Source: Leisingera sp. SS27
GTDB lineage: Bacteria > Pseudomonadota > Alphaproteobacteria > Rhodobacterales > Rhodobacteraceae
Assembly (NCBI RefSeq): GCF_028368855.1
Contig: NZ_JAQNCY010000007.1
Location: 1 to 64,000 of the forward strand
Reading direction: 5' to 3'
Length of the DNA stretch: 64,000 nucleotides
The notes below the pieces were generated by a model. It did no database searches, was not told the origin of the DNA, and saw only the letters and a list, made by a program, of their open reading frames with translations. How positions within the stretch are numbered: the stretch's first letter is position 1; each line of letters begins with the position of its first letter. Shown piece by piece: positions 18,011 to 27,047 of this stretch. The position numbers were made by a program, and so were the translations under genes.

Positions 18011-18852
18011 TGTTTCCCTCCCATTTTCCGGCAGTGAAACATTTTTTGACCAAATAATCAAATTTATCCGATTTTACCCACCGAAAGTGACCCGAATGCG
18101 CAATCCTGAGACTACGATACACTCTAAAATGGAGACGTTCCGTTGAGTTGCAGAATTACTTGAATTGGGCTCGCGGCTAGCCTGCGGCACTGCTGAACAG
18201 AAATCTCATGAGACGTGCCGGAAAGTCGGCTTCCAGCGTTTCGCAATGTTCAGCCTGCGCCTGCAGGGAAGGTCCGGATTCCGCCCGACCTGCCTGCGAA
18301 CCCGTAGCGGCTAATCGACAGGCCGGAGGTCCGGTTCGGGCTGCTTGCGGTCCTTGTCCCCTGCGGCGGGAGCGACGGCGTTTCCCGCCTCACTGCCAAT
18401 CCAAGCCCGACCAGGTGAACGGCCCCTATCTCAGGGATCAGCCATTCACGCTTGGCGCGGCGGATGGCTGGAACGAGCCCAGAGGAGAAGTGTCCAATTC
18501 TCGCTGCGCGCGCTCGCAGCAAGGAAATTGCCGCAGAGACGCAAAAGTTTACGCCGCCTTGCAGCGGGGAGATCGGCCATTCGTCGCCCGCGCAGAAAAT
18601 CTAAGACGGTAAATCACACAGCGCGGACAACGCTACACTCCGTTGAAATTTCGCTAATGATCGGTTTCAACGAGGAGTTCTAATTGAGCCCATCCAATAC
18701 AGACACTGCTAGTCGATGGGGATATCGCAATCGGGTTGCAAGCAAAAATCTAGTCGACACAGAATCAAACTGGAAAGGCAACGTTTTGATAGCCGCAATA
18801 CGTTTCCGATGATTGGATTTGACAGAGCTCCTGATGAAACAGGAGTGGTTAT
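18011..18852. other. Long non-coding stretch, possible interspersed repeat
   Basis: About 840 bases with no reading frame I would defend. The part around 18200-18620 can be read on both strands but shows only Arg/Pro/Cys-rich low-quality translations. Its ordered pieces tgcgcctgcag and gaaggtccgg also occur, more widely spaced, near 49150-49190, which hints at a degenerate dispersed repeat. The first ~60 bases likely contain the promoter of the BMP operon. Confidence 0.4.
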
Positions 18853-19770
18853 CTATAGCTGCTCCAAACGCAATTGTTTGGGGGTTGTTCCGAACATCGA
18901 CTTGAACTGGGCTATGAAGTGGGACGTGCTTTCATATCCAATCTCAAAGCCTATTTCGGTGATCGATGCATCGGTTGATAGCACGGCGTCGCGTGCGCGT
19001 GTCAGGCGTTGTTCGATCAACCACTTGCTGGGGGCAACGCCAAATTGTCGTTTGAATTCCCGGTTAAAGGCCGACACGGAACGCCCCGACAAATGGGCAT
19101 AGTCATGTACGCTCAGGTTATGGGTGCAATGTTCCCGCATCAGGTGGCGAATATTGCGTTTTCCGCTGTCAGAGCAGTTTTCATGCAGAAATGATCTGAG
19201 GCGCATGGATTCGTCTTCCGCTGCGATTAAAAACAACAATTCCATCAGCTTGGTGTGCAATAACTCGCGTGTCCCGTCGATGGTTTTATAGATGTCGATC
19301 ATCGAGCTCATGAAACCGTTCAGGCTGTTATGGTGGTCAATTTTATAGGCACCGATACGTGACGTGGGATGTGCAGAATGGCCCGGGCTTTGCCGCTCAA
19401 ACTCGCGGATCACGGTATCATCAAAGAAGAACAACAGCGCTTCCAGCGGTCCATCCGAACCTGAAAAGTTAGTCACCATAAAGACATCCCGTGGCAGCAA
19501 GACCATCTCTCCAGCGCCAACCGTGATCTCTTCCCCAGTAGGGGTAATAAACACCTCTTCGCCTTTGATGATATACCCTAGGCAGGGGCAACTGTTGTAA
19601 AACTCCACACCAAAGGCGCTGGACAGGATACGTTTGTGAAAGATCGCTTGTTGCCCGTGTTCCATGACCACCTGTGCATCCGCGAAGTCATGTAATCCTT
19701 GCGGAATAACTAGGCTGTTGGTTCCATCCGCCCCAAGGTCCGACAATGTTTGATGTGTTCTGGATGCCAT
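18853..19770 (-). CDS. AraC-family transcriptional regulator
   Basis: 305 residues from ATG 19770 (AGAGG upstream); the frame can be read further upstream to 19914, so the start is uncertain. The N-terminal part (about 30-190) has a cupin-like sensor layout (GYIIKGEEVFITPTGEEI, then GAGEMVLLPRDVF). The C-terminal ~100 residues carry the double HTH, with LSVHDYAHLSGRSVSAFNREF and ITEIGFEIGYESTSHFIAQF. Divergent from the ABM-protein genes starting at 19933, which it probably regulates. Confidence 0.82.
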   Translation of the reverse strand: MASRTHQTLSDLGADGTNSLVIPQGLHDFADAQVVMEHGQQAIFHKRILSSAFGVEFYNSCPCLGYIIKGEEVFITPTGEEITVGAGEMVLLPRDVFMVTNFSGSDGPLEALLFFFDDTVIREFERQSPGHSAHPTSRIGAYKIDHHNSLNGFMSSMIDIYKTIDGTRELLHTKLMELLFLIAAEDESMRLRSFLHENCSDSGKRNIRHLMREHCTHNLSVHDYAHLSGRSVSAFNREFKRQFGVAPSKWLIEQRLTRARDAVLSTDASITEIGFEIGYESTSHFIAQFKSMFGTTPKQLRLEQL

Positions 19771-19932
19771 GCCGCGCTTGCCTCTTTTGGGTTGGATGCC
19801 AGTTTCTACCTTATCGCACCAGACGACAGATTGCCCCAGATCACGCGCGATATCCGGCATTTTTACTACAGTGCGCGTATTTCCAAAAATTGTGTCGATG
19901 TAAAAAACACGCACACAACCAAGGAGATCAAT

Positions 19933-20223
19933 GTGAGTATTTGGGTAACATTGGAGCTGGTCGTTCAGGAAAACGCCTATGCGGATTTGCAGCTGTTCCT
20001 AGAGGCGAAGCTGCCCGCGGTGCGTGGGTTTGAAGGGGCTTTGTCCGTATCGATCCTGTTTGATGAAGAGACCAACAAGCTGCTGATCCTCGAAGAATGG
20101 AAATCACGCGCGCACCATCAGGCCTATATTGCGTCCATCACGGAAAATGGCGTTATGGAACAGCTGTTGTCTTTCATGACCGGCCCGCCCGATGTGCAAT
20201 ATTATGAGCGCGTGGCGATATGA
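19933..20223 (+). CDS. Antibiotic-biosynthesis-monooxygenase (ABM)-fold protein
   Basis: 96 residues from GTG 19933, chosen for the AAGGAG site seven bases upstream. It resembles ABM/YgiN-type dimeric alpha-beta-barrel proteins (WVTLELVVQENAYADLQLFL, then LLILEEWKSRAHHQAYIAS). Such proteins act as quinol or polyketide monooxygenases or small-molecule-binding factors. Overlaps the next gene by ATGA, so the two are co-translated. Substrate unknown. Confidence 0.75.
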   Translation: MSIWVTLELVVQENAYADLQLFLEAKLPAVRGFEGALSVSILFDEETNKLLILEEWKSRAHHQAYIASITENGVMEQLLSFMTGPPDVQYYERVAI

Positions 20224-20525
20224 ACGCGCTAAAAGGCTCTTTGCCAACCCGTCGGGATGCATTGACCATGATCGCAGCAAGCGCTGCGGTTTTGGTCGCG
20301 CCGATGCAGGTGTTGGCACAATCTAAAACCCCAATCGTCGTGACCAAGACCCGGCTTGTAGGACCCTTGTCTGACCAGCTTATGAAAACCATCACCGCGC
20401 GTCGCGGGCATCAGGAGTTCTTGTCACAAAAGGTTTTAACGAATGCAGACAGCGTTGTGTTGATCGAGGAGTGGCGCAAACCGACGGCACAGGCCACAGA
20501 AACCTATTATCGCAAGGAAATCTGA
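20220..20525 (+). CDS. Small exported protein with Tat-like signal, ABM-like remainder
   Basis: 101 residues. The N-terminus has LPTRRDALTMIAASAAVLVA and ends VLAQ, a twin-arginine-type signal with a likely cleavage near residue 34. The ~65-residue remainder (ITARRGHQEFLSQKVLTNAD, VVLIEEWRKPTAQATETYY) resembles the second half of ABM-fold proteins such as its upstream neighbour. It could be an exported partner of that protein. A Tat-exported ABM-like protein is unusual; function unknown. Confidence 0.6.
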   Translation: MNALKGSLPTRRDALTMIAASAAVLVAPMQVLAQSKTPIVVTKTRLVGPLSDQLMKTITARRGHQEFLSQKVLTNADSVVLIEEWRKPTAQATETYYRKEI

Positions 20526-20526
20526 C

Positions 20527-20925
20527 ATGAACAAAATCCACCTTGGCACTGGGATTGGCGCAGCGGCCCTTGCGACCCTGCATACGTTTGTTGGCACGCC
20601 CGAAGTTGCGGATCCACTTTTGGCCGCAACGCTGGAAGACCGGGCCAAGTACATCAACTTCTTCTGTTGGCACATCGTGACCATTGTGCTGTGGGCCGTC
20701 GCTGCGGGCTATCTTTGGTCGGCACTTGTCAGACACTCGACCGAGCTGGTGGTTTTTTTGACAATCATGATGGCGGGCATCGGGGTCTGGGGTGTTCTCC
20801 TGCCGCCAAGTGTTGGCCTGTCTTATAAGACCATGCCCCAGGGGTGGCTGTTTTTTCCAATCGTAACCCTCGCCGTCTTTGGTCTAATAAATGAAAAACA
20901 GGGGACGGTTGGTACGAGAGCCTAA
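20527..20925 (+). CDS. Small membrane protein, unknown function
   Basis: 132 residues, four probable membrane segments (about 6-24, 45-68, 73-92 and 103-122). The ATG follows the stop of the exported ABM-like protein by one base, so it is part of the same operon. His residues in or near helices (THIS-type positions in LHTFVG, FFCWHIVTI) might bind heme or metal, but that is speculation. No family recognised with confidence. Confidence 0.6.
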   Translation: MNKIHLGTGIGAAALATLHTFVGTPEVADPLLAATLEDRAKYINFFCWHIVTIVLWAVAAGYLWSALVRHSTELVVFLTIMMAGIGVWGVLLPPSVGLSYKTMPQGWLFFPIVTLAVFGLINEKQGTVGTRA

Positions 20926-21195
20926 TTTTGTTCAGATGCTGAGCCGCTGCCTACAAACATCAAGGTCCAGTGATTCGTGCGCATAGAATTCGCTAACCAA
21001 TTCAAACTATTGACTTAAATCGGCAACTCGTGCTTCCCGCACCATCGGTCAATTTGGGTTCCGAGCCGCCGAATGCTTGGGCAGAAATGGTGTTACCGGG
21101 CGACTTCCGAGAGCAGGCATTCACTCCGCTTGTACGATGACATCGTCAGCGCGGTGCTGATGTCTGGGGATGGAGGGAGGATCGGAGGGCAAATC

Positions 21196-21828
21196 ATGCC
21201 AAGAGTCCAGCTTCCCGCTGTCACCACGAAACGCAAAGCCTGGAACAAGGGCCGGATCATCGGCCAGAAACGACCACTGTTGCCGAAACAGGTCTGGGCG
21301 ATCCGCGCGCGGCTCGAACTGGCGGGCAACCTGCGCGATCTTGCGCTGTTCAACGTGGCAATTGATAGCAAGCTTCGCGGATGCGATTTGGTGAAACTCG
21401 CCGTCACTGACTTGGTGAGGGATGATCGCCTTCGCGAAAGGGTGTCTGTGATACAGAGCAAAACCAAGCGGCCCGTTCAGTTCGAACTCTCTGAAAACAC
21501 GCGGGACACCATTGCCGCGTGGATCAAGTCGCCGGAAATGATCGGCTGCCGTTTCATGTTCCCCAGCCGGTTTCACGACCGCCCCCATATCTCAACGCGC
21601 CAATATGGCCGGCTTGTGCGGGATTGGGTGGCCGCGATCGGACTGGAGCCCAGTGGGTACGGCACCCATTCGTTGCGCCGGACCAAAGCAGCGGAGATAT
21701 ACCGGAAAACCGGAAATCTCAGAGCGGTTCAACTTCTGCTCGGACATACCAAGGTTGACAGCACAGTCAGATATCTTGGCGTCGAACTTGAAGATGCACT
21801 GAGCATCGCCGAGCAAATCGACATTTGA
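21196..21828 (+). CDS. Short tyrosine recombinase (stand-alone catalytic-domain integrase)
   Basis: 210 residues from ATG 21196 with GGAGGG upstream. Catalytic residues of the tyrosine-recombinase family are visible: Arg in SKLRGCDL (about 54), HSLRR (about 157-161), LLGHTKVDSTVRYLG with the late His and the nucleophilic Tyr near 193. It lacks the usual N-terminal SAM-like core-binding domain, and is about half the length of phage integrases. No attachment repeats were found around it. It could be a relic integrase or a small recombinase of a Roseobacter-type element. Confidence 0.8.
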   Translation: MPRVQLPAVTTKRKAWNKGRIIGQKRPLLPKQVWAIRARLELAGNLRDLALFNVAIDSKLRGCDLVKLAVTDLVRDDRLRERVSVIQSKTKRPVQFELSENTRDTIAAWIKSPEMIGCRFMFPSRFHDRPHISTRQYGRLVRDWVAAIGLEPSGYGTHSLRRTKAAEIYRKTGNLRAVQLLLGHTKVDSTVRYLGVELEDALSIAEQIDI

Positions 21829-21990
21829 ACCACGTTGGCGGGCGGCACTTGCCGTTCGCCAATTCGAACCGGACCTACGTTCGCGCCGCAGCGGTGGTTT
21901 GAATCGAGCCCATTTTTTCGAATGCTACAACTTGTTCCAAAGGCAGCTTCGTGCTCCTTTGAAACTGAATAACTGACCTTCAGATTGTAT

Positions 21991-22800
21991 TCATAGTATT
22001 GCGAGAAAGTCCTCTATCGCATCCACCACCGCCTTGGATTTTCGGCGATCCAGCGCATCAGGGTGAAGTGCAGCGAATTTGCCGGAATCGTTATCAAAGT
22101 ATCGACCATTTGCGTCCGCGAAATCGTCTGAAACCGCAACTTTCACCAGAACGTCAGCACCTTGACTGACATCACCTGCTGCGACGCCAAACGCCTCTTT
22201 CACCATTTTACTGCCCAGCATTGAACCTGGGTTTACTGCGATAACTTTCGGTCCTGTTTCACCTGAGACCAGCGCCTGTTCTTGCGTCCACATGGTCAGT
22301 GCCAGCTTACTTTGAGCATATGCTTCCCCAGCCGATAAGGTGGTTTTACCAATCAAAGCATCAATCTGCACTGGGGATTGCGCCGCAGAAGACAAGTTGA
22401 TGACTCGGCTACCACGGGACGAGCAGAGCAAGTCCCACAAGCAATTGGCTAGTAGGTATGGAGCAAAGGTGTTGACGGCAAAACGCGTGTCGAGACCGTC
22501 CTCGGTTTTTGCAACGGGCGTGTGGTAAACACCTGCGTTGTTTATCAGAACATCGAGATTCGTATGATCCGCGGCCACTGCTTGAGCCAGGGCCTCTACC
22601 TCGTTCACACGTGACAGATCCGCGACATAGCTGTGAATACGACCGCCTTGTGCCAATCCAGCCAGTTCCGTTTGAACTGTATTCAGCTTGTCGACGTTCC
22701 GCCCATGCAGAAGAATGGTATGCCCTAGGCCTGCCAAGACACGGACAGTAGCCAGCCCGATACCGTCGGTAGCACCGGTCACCAGGATCGTTTTGGTCAT
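21991..22800 (-). CDS. Short-chain dehydrogenase/reductase
   Basis: 269 residues from ATG 22800, preceded by AAAGGAGAGACC. Classical SDR: NAD(P)-binding TGATDGIG at about 8-15, NNAG near 89, Ser in INLSSAAQ and catalytic YAQSK. The C-terminal region (FADANGRYFDNDSGKF) resembles light-dependent protochlorophyllide reductase/retinol dehydrogenase-like SDRs. Last gene of the reverse-strand cluster that also holds a luciferase-like enzyme, a CmcJ-like enzyme, an NTF2-like protein and a crotonase. Confidence 0.85.
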   Translation of the reverse strand: MTKTILVTGATDGIGLATVRVLAGLGHTILLHGRNVDKLNTVQTELAGLAQGGRIHSYVADLSRVNEVEALAQAVAADHTNLDVLINNAGVYHTPVAKTEDGLDTRFAVNTFAPYLLANCLWDLLCSSRGSRVINLSSAAQSPVQIDALIGKTTLSAGEAYAQSKLALTMWTQEQALVSGETGPKVIAVNPGSMLGSKMVKEAFGVAAGDVSQGADVLVKVAVSDDFADANGRYFDNDSGKFAALHPDALDRRKSKAVVDAIEDFLAIL

Positions 22801-22816
22801 CTCGGTCTCTCCTTTA

Positions 22817-23779
22817 TCAAGTGAATTCTGGAAGCACATGTTCCGCCAGATGCTTTAAAGTGCGTTCTGTATCAGCCTGATTGAAGCGCAGGTTTAGCGC
22901 TACGTGATTGAGGCCGATGCCCTCAAGCGCTTTCAGATAGGACACCAGATCGCGCGCATTCAGTCGCAGACCAAGGTGGATGGCTTGCGGTGCCTGACGG
23001 TTTTCAACCAGATCGACATAGAGCGGCTGCATTACCGGCTGCTCGTCCCTGCCAGTGTATAGAGTTCGCGCGCGCCAGTCCGAGATGATCTTGGCCTGTG
23101 TCGGCGTATCGCGCGGATACAGCATCCAACCATCACCGTTTTGCGCAATCCAATCCGGGGATTGTTGGCTCCCTCCGGTGATCAGCATTGGCAACCGGGC
23201 ACCATACGGCTTGGGCAGCAAATCAACTGAGCCATCCAATTTGCCGTATCCACCCTGATGAACAGGCGCGGCACCAGCCATGTTGCGAATGTAGCCATAA
23301 GCTTCGCGAAACCGTTCGCCGCGATCCTCAAAAGACATGCTCAGCGCTGGGTACTCGTCTGGCCGATCACCAGACGCGATCCCCAACAACAAGCGCCCGT
23401 TTGATAATACGTCTATGCTAGTTGCGGCTTTGGCCACATGCGCGGGGTGACGCAGAGGCAGTACTGCACTGGCCAGCCCTAAAGCGACCTGTTGCGTCTG
23501 ACCTGCCAGATGCCCGAGATAGACCCAGGGATCAAAGATCTGCCCCGCGTCACCAAAACTGGGCACGTTGAACGGTACGTCCCGCAGCCAGATGGCGGCA
23601 AAACCGAGTTGCTCCGCCAGTTTGATACGCTCCACCTGGTCCTGCATGGTCGGGACCGCGCTGTTGGGATAGGCCTCCAGGGGTGCCACAAGACCTATGC
23701 TCAGCCTGCCTTTTTGGAACACAGAATTGTAGGCCCGATTGATCACCGGGAAGGTGTTGGGTTGGGTTGTGTCGAGCAT
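22817..23779 (-). CDS. Luciferase-like monooxygenase (LLM, TIGR03571 type)
   Basis: 320 residues from ATG 23779, with GGAGG upstream. A flavin-dependent LLM-class oxidoreductase: AYNSVFQKGRLSIGLVAPLE at the start, IWLRDVPFNVPSFGD, LPLRHPAHVAKAATSIDVLS and LLLGIASGDRP. The pattern is that of the group named LLM class oxidoreductase TIGR03571. Reduced flavin is presumably supplied by a separate reductase; the adjacent SDR is not a typical flavin reductase. Sixteen bases before the SDR, so one transcript. Confidence 0.83.
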   Translation of the reverse strand: MLDTTQPNTFPVINRAYNSVFQKGRLSIGLVAPLEAYPNSAVPTMQDQVERIKLAEQLGFAAIWLRDVPFNVPSFGDAGQIFDPWVYLGHLAGQTQQVALGLASAVLPLRHPAHVAKAATSIDVLSNGRLLLGIASGDRPDEYPALSMSFEDRGERFREAYGYIRNMAGAAPVHQGGYGKLDGSVDLLPKPYGARLPMLITGGSQQSPDWIAQNGDGWMLYPRDTPTQAKIISDWRARTLYTGRDEQPVMQPLYVDLVENRQAPQAIHLGLRLNARDLVSYLKALEGIGLNHVALNLRFNQADTERTLKHLAEHVLPEFT

Positions 23780-23802
23780 GTGATACCTCCTGCCCACTCG
23801 GA

Positions 23803-24582
23803 TCAGTATCGAACCAGTGTTCGGCTCTCGATGCTCTTGCGGATGCTGTGAACGCTGGCATCCTCGACCAGATCGATTGCGCTGTGGGCGATGGAGGGGT
23901 GGCCGCGGTTATCGTAGATGTTGAAGTACGCCACTTCATCCGGCGCCATCCTTGATTGGTACACCCATTCATGCCCGTCATTTGCCGCAAGCCCCATGAT
24001 GTGGCCCAGACGGTCGGGATAAATCAGATCGACCAGAACCCAATCCTCTTCCTCGACGCTAGACGGGCGCACAAAGCCAAGCGGCGCGCTATTGATTGAC
24101 GCGTCGACAGGCCGCCAGATATTGATGAATCCGTAATGCCCCGCGCTCCAGTCCTCGGCCTTCTCGGCGCCCAGAATGTCGATCAGCCGTTGCTGGGCAC
24201 CCTCTGGGCTATAATCGCTATGCACGTTGCGTGCTGGTTTGCGGTCAGAATTCGGATCGTCCACCCGAACTGTGTGGTCGAAGATCACGACATCCCTGGC
24301 CTCGACCTCCTGCTTGAGAAGATCGGTCAGTTCGCGGTCATACTCCGCTTTCCACAGCTCGCCTGCGGTGAAATTAGTTACCTTTGTCGGCGCGCGCAGA
24401 AAGCCGACGCTGTCGACGGCAAATCTGACGGCTGCATCGCCCATGCGCACATCCTTCACGTCAATGACGGTCGCGGCAAGTTCGGGTGAGATCAGCTTTC
24501 CGGTGACCCCTCCGGCGTCGATGTGGAAAGCCTGCCGGGTGTCACTGTGTACGTGATAGTTGACACTTCCAGTCGATTGCAT
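23803..24582 (-). CDS. CmcJ/NvfI-family oxidoreductase
   Basis: 259 residues from ATG 24582 (CGGAG upstream). Motifs of the CmcJ/NvfI group: NVHSDYSPEGA (HxD-type metal ligands), NIWRPVD, PLGFVRPSSVEEED, YFNIYDNRG and HSAIDL. Members are related to GA4-desaturase-like non-heme-iron enzymes and to cephamycin CmcJ. The reaction here is unknown. A 12-bp stem-loop separates it from the NTF2-like gene upstream. Confidence 0.75.
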   Translation of the reverse strand: MQSTGSVNYHVHSDTRQAFHIDAGGVTGKLISPELAATVIDVKDVRMGDAAVRFAVDSVGFLRAPTKVTNFTAGELWKAEYDRELTDLLKQEVEARDVVIFDHTVRVDDPNSDRKPARNVHSDYSPEGAQQRLIDILGAEKAEDWSAGHYGFINIWRPVDASINSAPLGFVRPSSVEEEDWVLVDLIYPDRLGHIMGLAANDGHEWVYQSRMAPDEVAYFNIYDNRGHPSIAHSAIDLVEDASVHSIRKSIESRTLVRY

Positions 24583-24671
24583 TGGAAACTCCGATAACGC
24601 TCTGATCCGCCGATCTTGAAACGATGGTTTCACGGGGCAGGTTGACTGTTTGGTTTAACGATATTCTCCTT

Positions 24672-24698
24672 GTGCCAGGCCAATCATTGGCCTGGCAC
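24672..24698 (-). promoter_or_regulatory. 12-bp perfect stem-loop between NTF2-like and CmcJ-like genes
   Basis: gtgccaggccaa (24672-24683) pairs with ttggcctggcac (24687-24698) around a 3-base loop. There is no T-run on the reverse strand. Likely a processing or attenuation stem inside the operon. Confidence 0.55.
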
Positions 24699-24733
24699 GG
24701 TTTGATGTATCATCGAGAGAGGGGGCGGCCGGG

Positions 24734-25138
24734 TTAACCGTCGATGAACACCGATTTCACATGGAGAGTATCCATGTATTCCCGGATAGAGACGATCCGT
24801 TCTCCGCGGAACACAAACAGGAAATGGTAAAGGTTGTTGTAGATCAGCCCATCAGCTTTGACGCCGTAGGACTCTACTTCGACAGCCACCCGTTCCCCTT
24901 CAGATGTCCATCCAGAAGGAGTGAGCGTCATGCCTTGAGGAAATGCCTGGGTAACCGTCGACATCAGACTGGCGACACCCTCGTTGTTCATCTCCCCGGA
25001 GATAGGCAGCTCGCCATCGCGACCCATAACCTTCCAACTCGCGGCATCATCCAGAAGGGCCATAACCCCATCACTGTCACCCGCGCTGAACCGGTCAAGG
25101 AAAGCCGTAACGGTTTTCCGGTAGTTTGCGGTGCTCAT
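24734..25138 (-). CDS. NTF2-like/SnoaL-type protein
   Basis: 134 residues with the NTF2-like cone fold pattern: an N-terminal helix (YRKTVTAFLDRFSAGDSDGV), the middle DDAASWKVMGR and the C-terminal strand IVSIREYMDTLHVKSVF. Such proteins act as small isomerases, cyclases or dehydratases, or as binding subunits. The start overlaps the crotonase stop by ATGA, so the products are made together. Substrate unknown. Confidence 0.78.
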   Translation of the reverse strand: MSTANYRKTVTAFLDRFSAGDSDGVMALLDDAASWKVMGRDGELPISGEMNNEGVASLMSTVTQAFPQGMTLTPSGWTSEGERVAVEVESYGVKADGLIYNNLYHFLFVFRGERIVSIREYMDTLHVKSVFIDG

Positions 25139-25980
25139 TTCACATCCTGAATGCCGATTACCAGATCATTCCAGGCGCGCTGGTTGGCCATATCGAACTG
25201 GGCCCCGTTGTCGTCAGCATACTGAAACCGCTTTTGCGCCGGTGTCTTGCTCATGGATTGATAGAGCCAGTAGGTCTCTTCCTTAAGCGCCTCGGCGATG
25301 GGCAGATCGACTGAGGCATAGACCGTCTCCTTGCAGGCCTGAATGGATTCAGTCGGGAAATGGGCAATGCGTTCAGCCAGAGCCTTTACGTGATCCGTGA
25401 TCTTGTCTGCATCCAGCGCCTTGTTGATCGTGCCGTAGGCTTCGGCCTTGTCAGCATCGAAATCCTCGGCCCCTAGAATGATTTCGAGCGCGCGGCCCAG
25501 ACCGACCTGACGGGCCATGCGTGACGCACCACCGCCGCAGGGCAGAATGCCCATGCCCACTTCCATCTGCATGAATTTGGCCTTGCCACGCGCGGCAAAG
25601 CGCATGTCGCAGGCCAGAGCGAACTCATGTCCGCCGCCACGGGCAAAGCCTTCGATCTGAGCGATGGTCGCCTGTGGCAGTTTGCTAATGCGCTCTAGCG
25701 TGACCTGAAGATCAAGCAGCGCGACCTCCGCGCGCGAGACGGCGGTTGTGGACATGTCTTTGAGGAAATTCGTATCGGCATGAGCCACGAAAATTTCGGG
25801 GTGGGCCGACTTGAACACCACCACCTTGATATCGCGGTCCTGTTCCAATTCATTTGCCAGCTTATTCAGATCCTCCAACATCGGCAGGCCCTGGATGTTG
25901 ACCGGAGGATAATCGAATGTGACCCAGGCAATGCCGCCCTGTGTCGATACGTTGAAAGTTGTGAAGCCATCGTAAGCCAT
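25135..25980 (-). CDS. Enoyl-CoA hydratase/isomerase (crotonase) family protein
   Basis: 281 residues from ATG 25980, with AGGAGA upstream. Crotonase fold: oxyanion-hole region HPEIFVAHADTNFL, then EGFARGGGHEFALACDMRFA and the catalytic-loop region MQMEVGMGILPCGGG with a conserved Glu. The extended loop after GGG suggests a divergent member. First gene of the reverse-strand cluster, 95 bases from the divergent LysR at 26076. Confidence 0.82.
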   Translation of the reverse strand: MAYDGFTTFNVSTQGGIAWVTFDYPPVNIQGLPMLEDLNKLANELEQDRDIKVVVFKSAHPEIFVAHADTNFLKDMSTTAVSRAEVALLDLQVTLERISKLPQATIAQIEGFARGGGHEFALACDMRFAARGKAKFMQMEVGMGILPCGGGASRMARQVGLGRALEIILGAEDFDADKAEAYGTINKALDADKITDHVKALAERIAHFPTESIQACKETVYASVDLPIAEALKEETYWLYQSMSKTPAQKRFQYADDNGAQFDMANQRAWNDLVIGIQDVK

Positions 25981-26075
25981 GAGCAGTCTCCTGTGTGCGA
26001 TTGCGCTCAACATAAATCCTTGAACGACGATAAAAACGGGCGATAATAGAGTTCAGAATTCGCATTTTGGATATA

Positions 26076-26987
26076 ATGATGGATCTCGAAAGCGTTCGCC
26101 TCTTTGTCCGGGCCGCTGAGAAGCTGAACATCAGTGAAGCGGGCCGCAGTCTCGGGCTGGCACCTGCGGTCGCCAGTGCAAGGCTCGCCAAATTGGAGAA
26201 AAACCTTGGGTCCGACCTGCTGCACCGGTCTACGCGCAAGGTCAGCCTTTCAACCGAAGGGGCCGAGTTCCTTCCCTTCGCCAAAGAACTTCTAGCACAG
26301 GAAAAAGCAGCACGTGCGGCACTCGGGCTGGAAACTTCCGAAGCCAGCGGGACATTGCGGTTCACAGCCCCCAGCAGTTTTGCACAAATGTACATCGCGC
26401 CAATTCTGCCGGAGTTTCTGGACACATATCCCAGCATAAAACTTGATCTGCAACTCTCCGACCGAATGGTCGGGCTGATCGATGGCAGCTTTGATCTGGC
26501 CCTGCGCAACTCAGCCCTGGCGGATTCCAGTTTGAAAGCCAGAAGACTGGCCGATGACCGGCGTATTCTTTGCGCCTCGCCAGACTACATTGACCGTTTC
26601 GGGGCTCCGCAAGCTCCGAAAGATCTGCACGCCCATGCTTTGATCGGGTTTCAGGACCACTCAGCCCGGGATCTGAAAACCGCTGATGGGAGAGCAGGTG
26701 TATTTGATCCGCAATCCGCAAACTGTCGTCTGGTTCTCAATGACGGGCTGAGCCAGAAGGCCGTGACAGTCGCTGGGGCTGGCATTTCCATGAACTCCAT
26801 GTGGAGCGTTCATGATGAAATCAGGGAAGGTTCACTTGTCAGAGTACTGCCGGAGTATGATGTCGACGACCAGTCTGTGCTGTGGCTTGTCTATCCAAAG
26901 TCCAACGTGCTGACTGCCAAAGTACGCGTGTTCATTGATTATTTGGTTGAGAGGATTGGGAGATCGCCGGTCTGGGAAACATCATGA
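26076..26987 (+). CDS. LysR-family regulator of the SDR/LLM/CmcJ cluster
   Basis: 303 residues from ATG 26076 (a second ATG follows directly). HTH in residues 1-60 (VRLFVRAAEKLNISEAGRSL, then VASARLAKLEKNLG), substrate domain after residue ~95. It starts divergently to the crotonase gene, so it likely controls the five-gene cluster 21991-25980. The effector is unknown. Confidence 0.87.
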   Translation: MMDLESVRLFVRAAEKLNISEAGRSLGLAPAVASARLAKLEKNLGSDLLHRSTRKVSLSTEGAEFLPFAKELLAQEKAARAALGLETSEASGTLRFTAPSSFAQMYIAPILPEFLDTYPSIKLDLQLSDRMVGLIDGSFDLALRNSALADSSLKARRLADDRRILCASPDYIDRFGAPQAPKDLHAHALIGFQDHSARDLKTADGRAGVFDPQSANCRLVLNDGLSQKAVTVAGAGISMNSMWSVHDEIREGSLVRVLPEYDVDDQSVLWLVYPKSNVLTAKVRVFIDYLVERIGRSPVWETS

Positions 26988-27047
26988 TCGCAGCCGTGTA
27001 GCAGTACCGCCCCATTCCAGGAACAGGACGGTAGGAATTGCATCTGG

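Noticed and set aside
18208-18612. 134-residue open frame in the gap before the AraC gene
   Set aside because: Arg/Cys/Ala-rich, no ribosome site, overlaps an equally poor frame on the other strand; more like a non-coding repeat.
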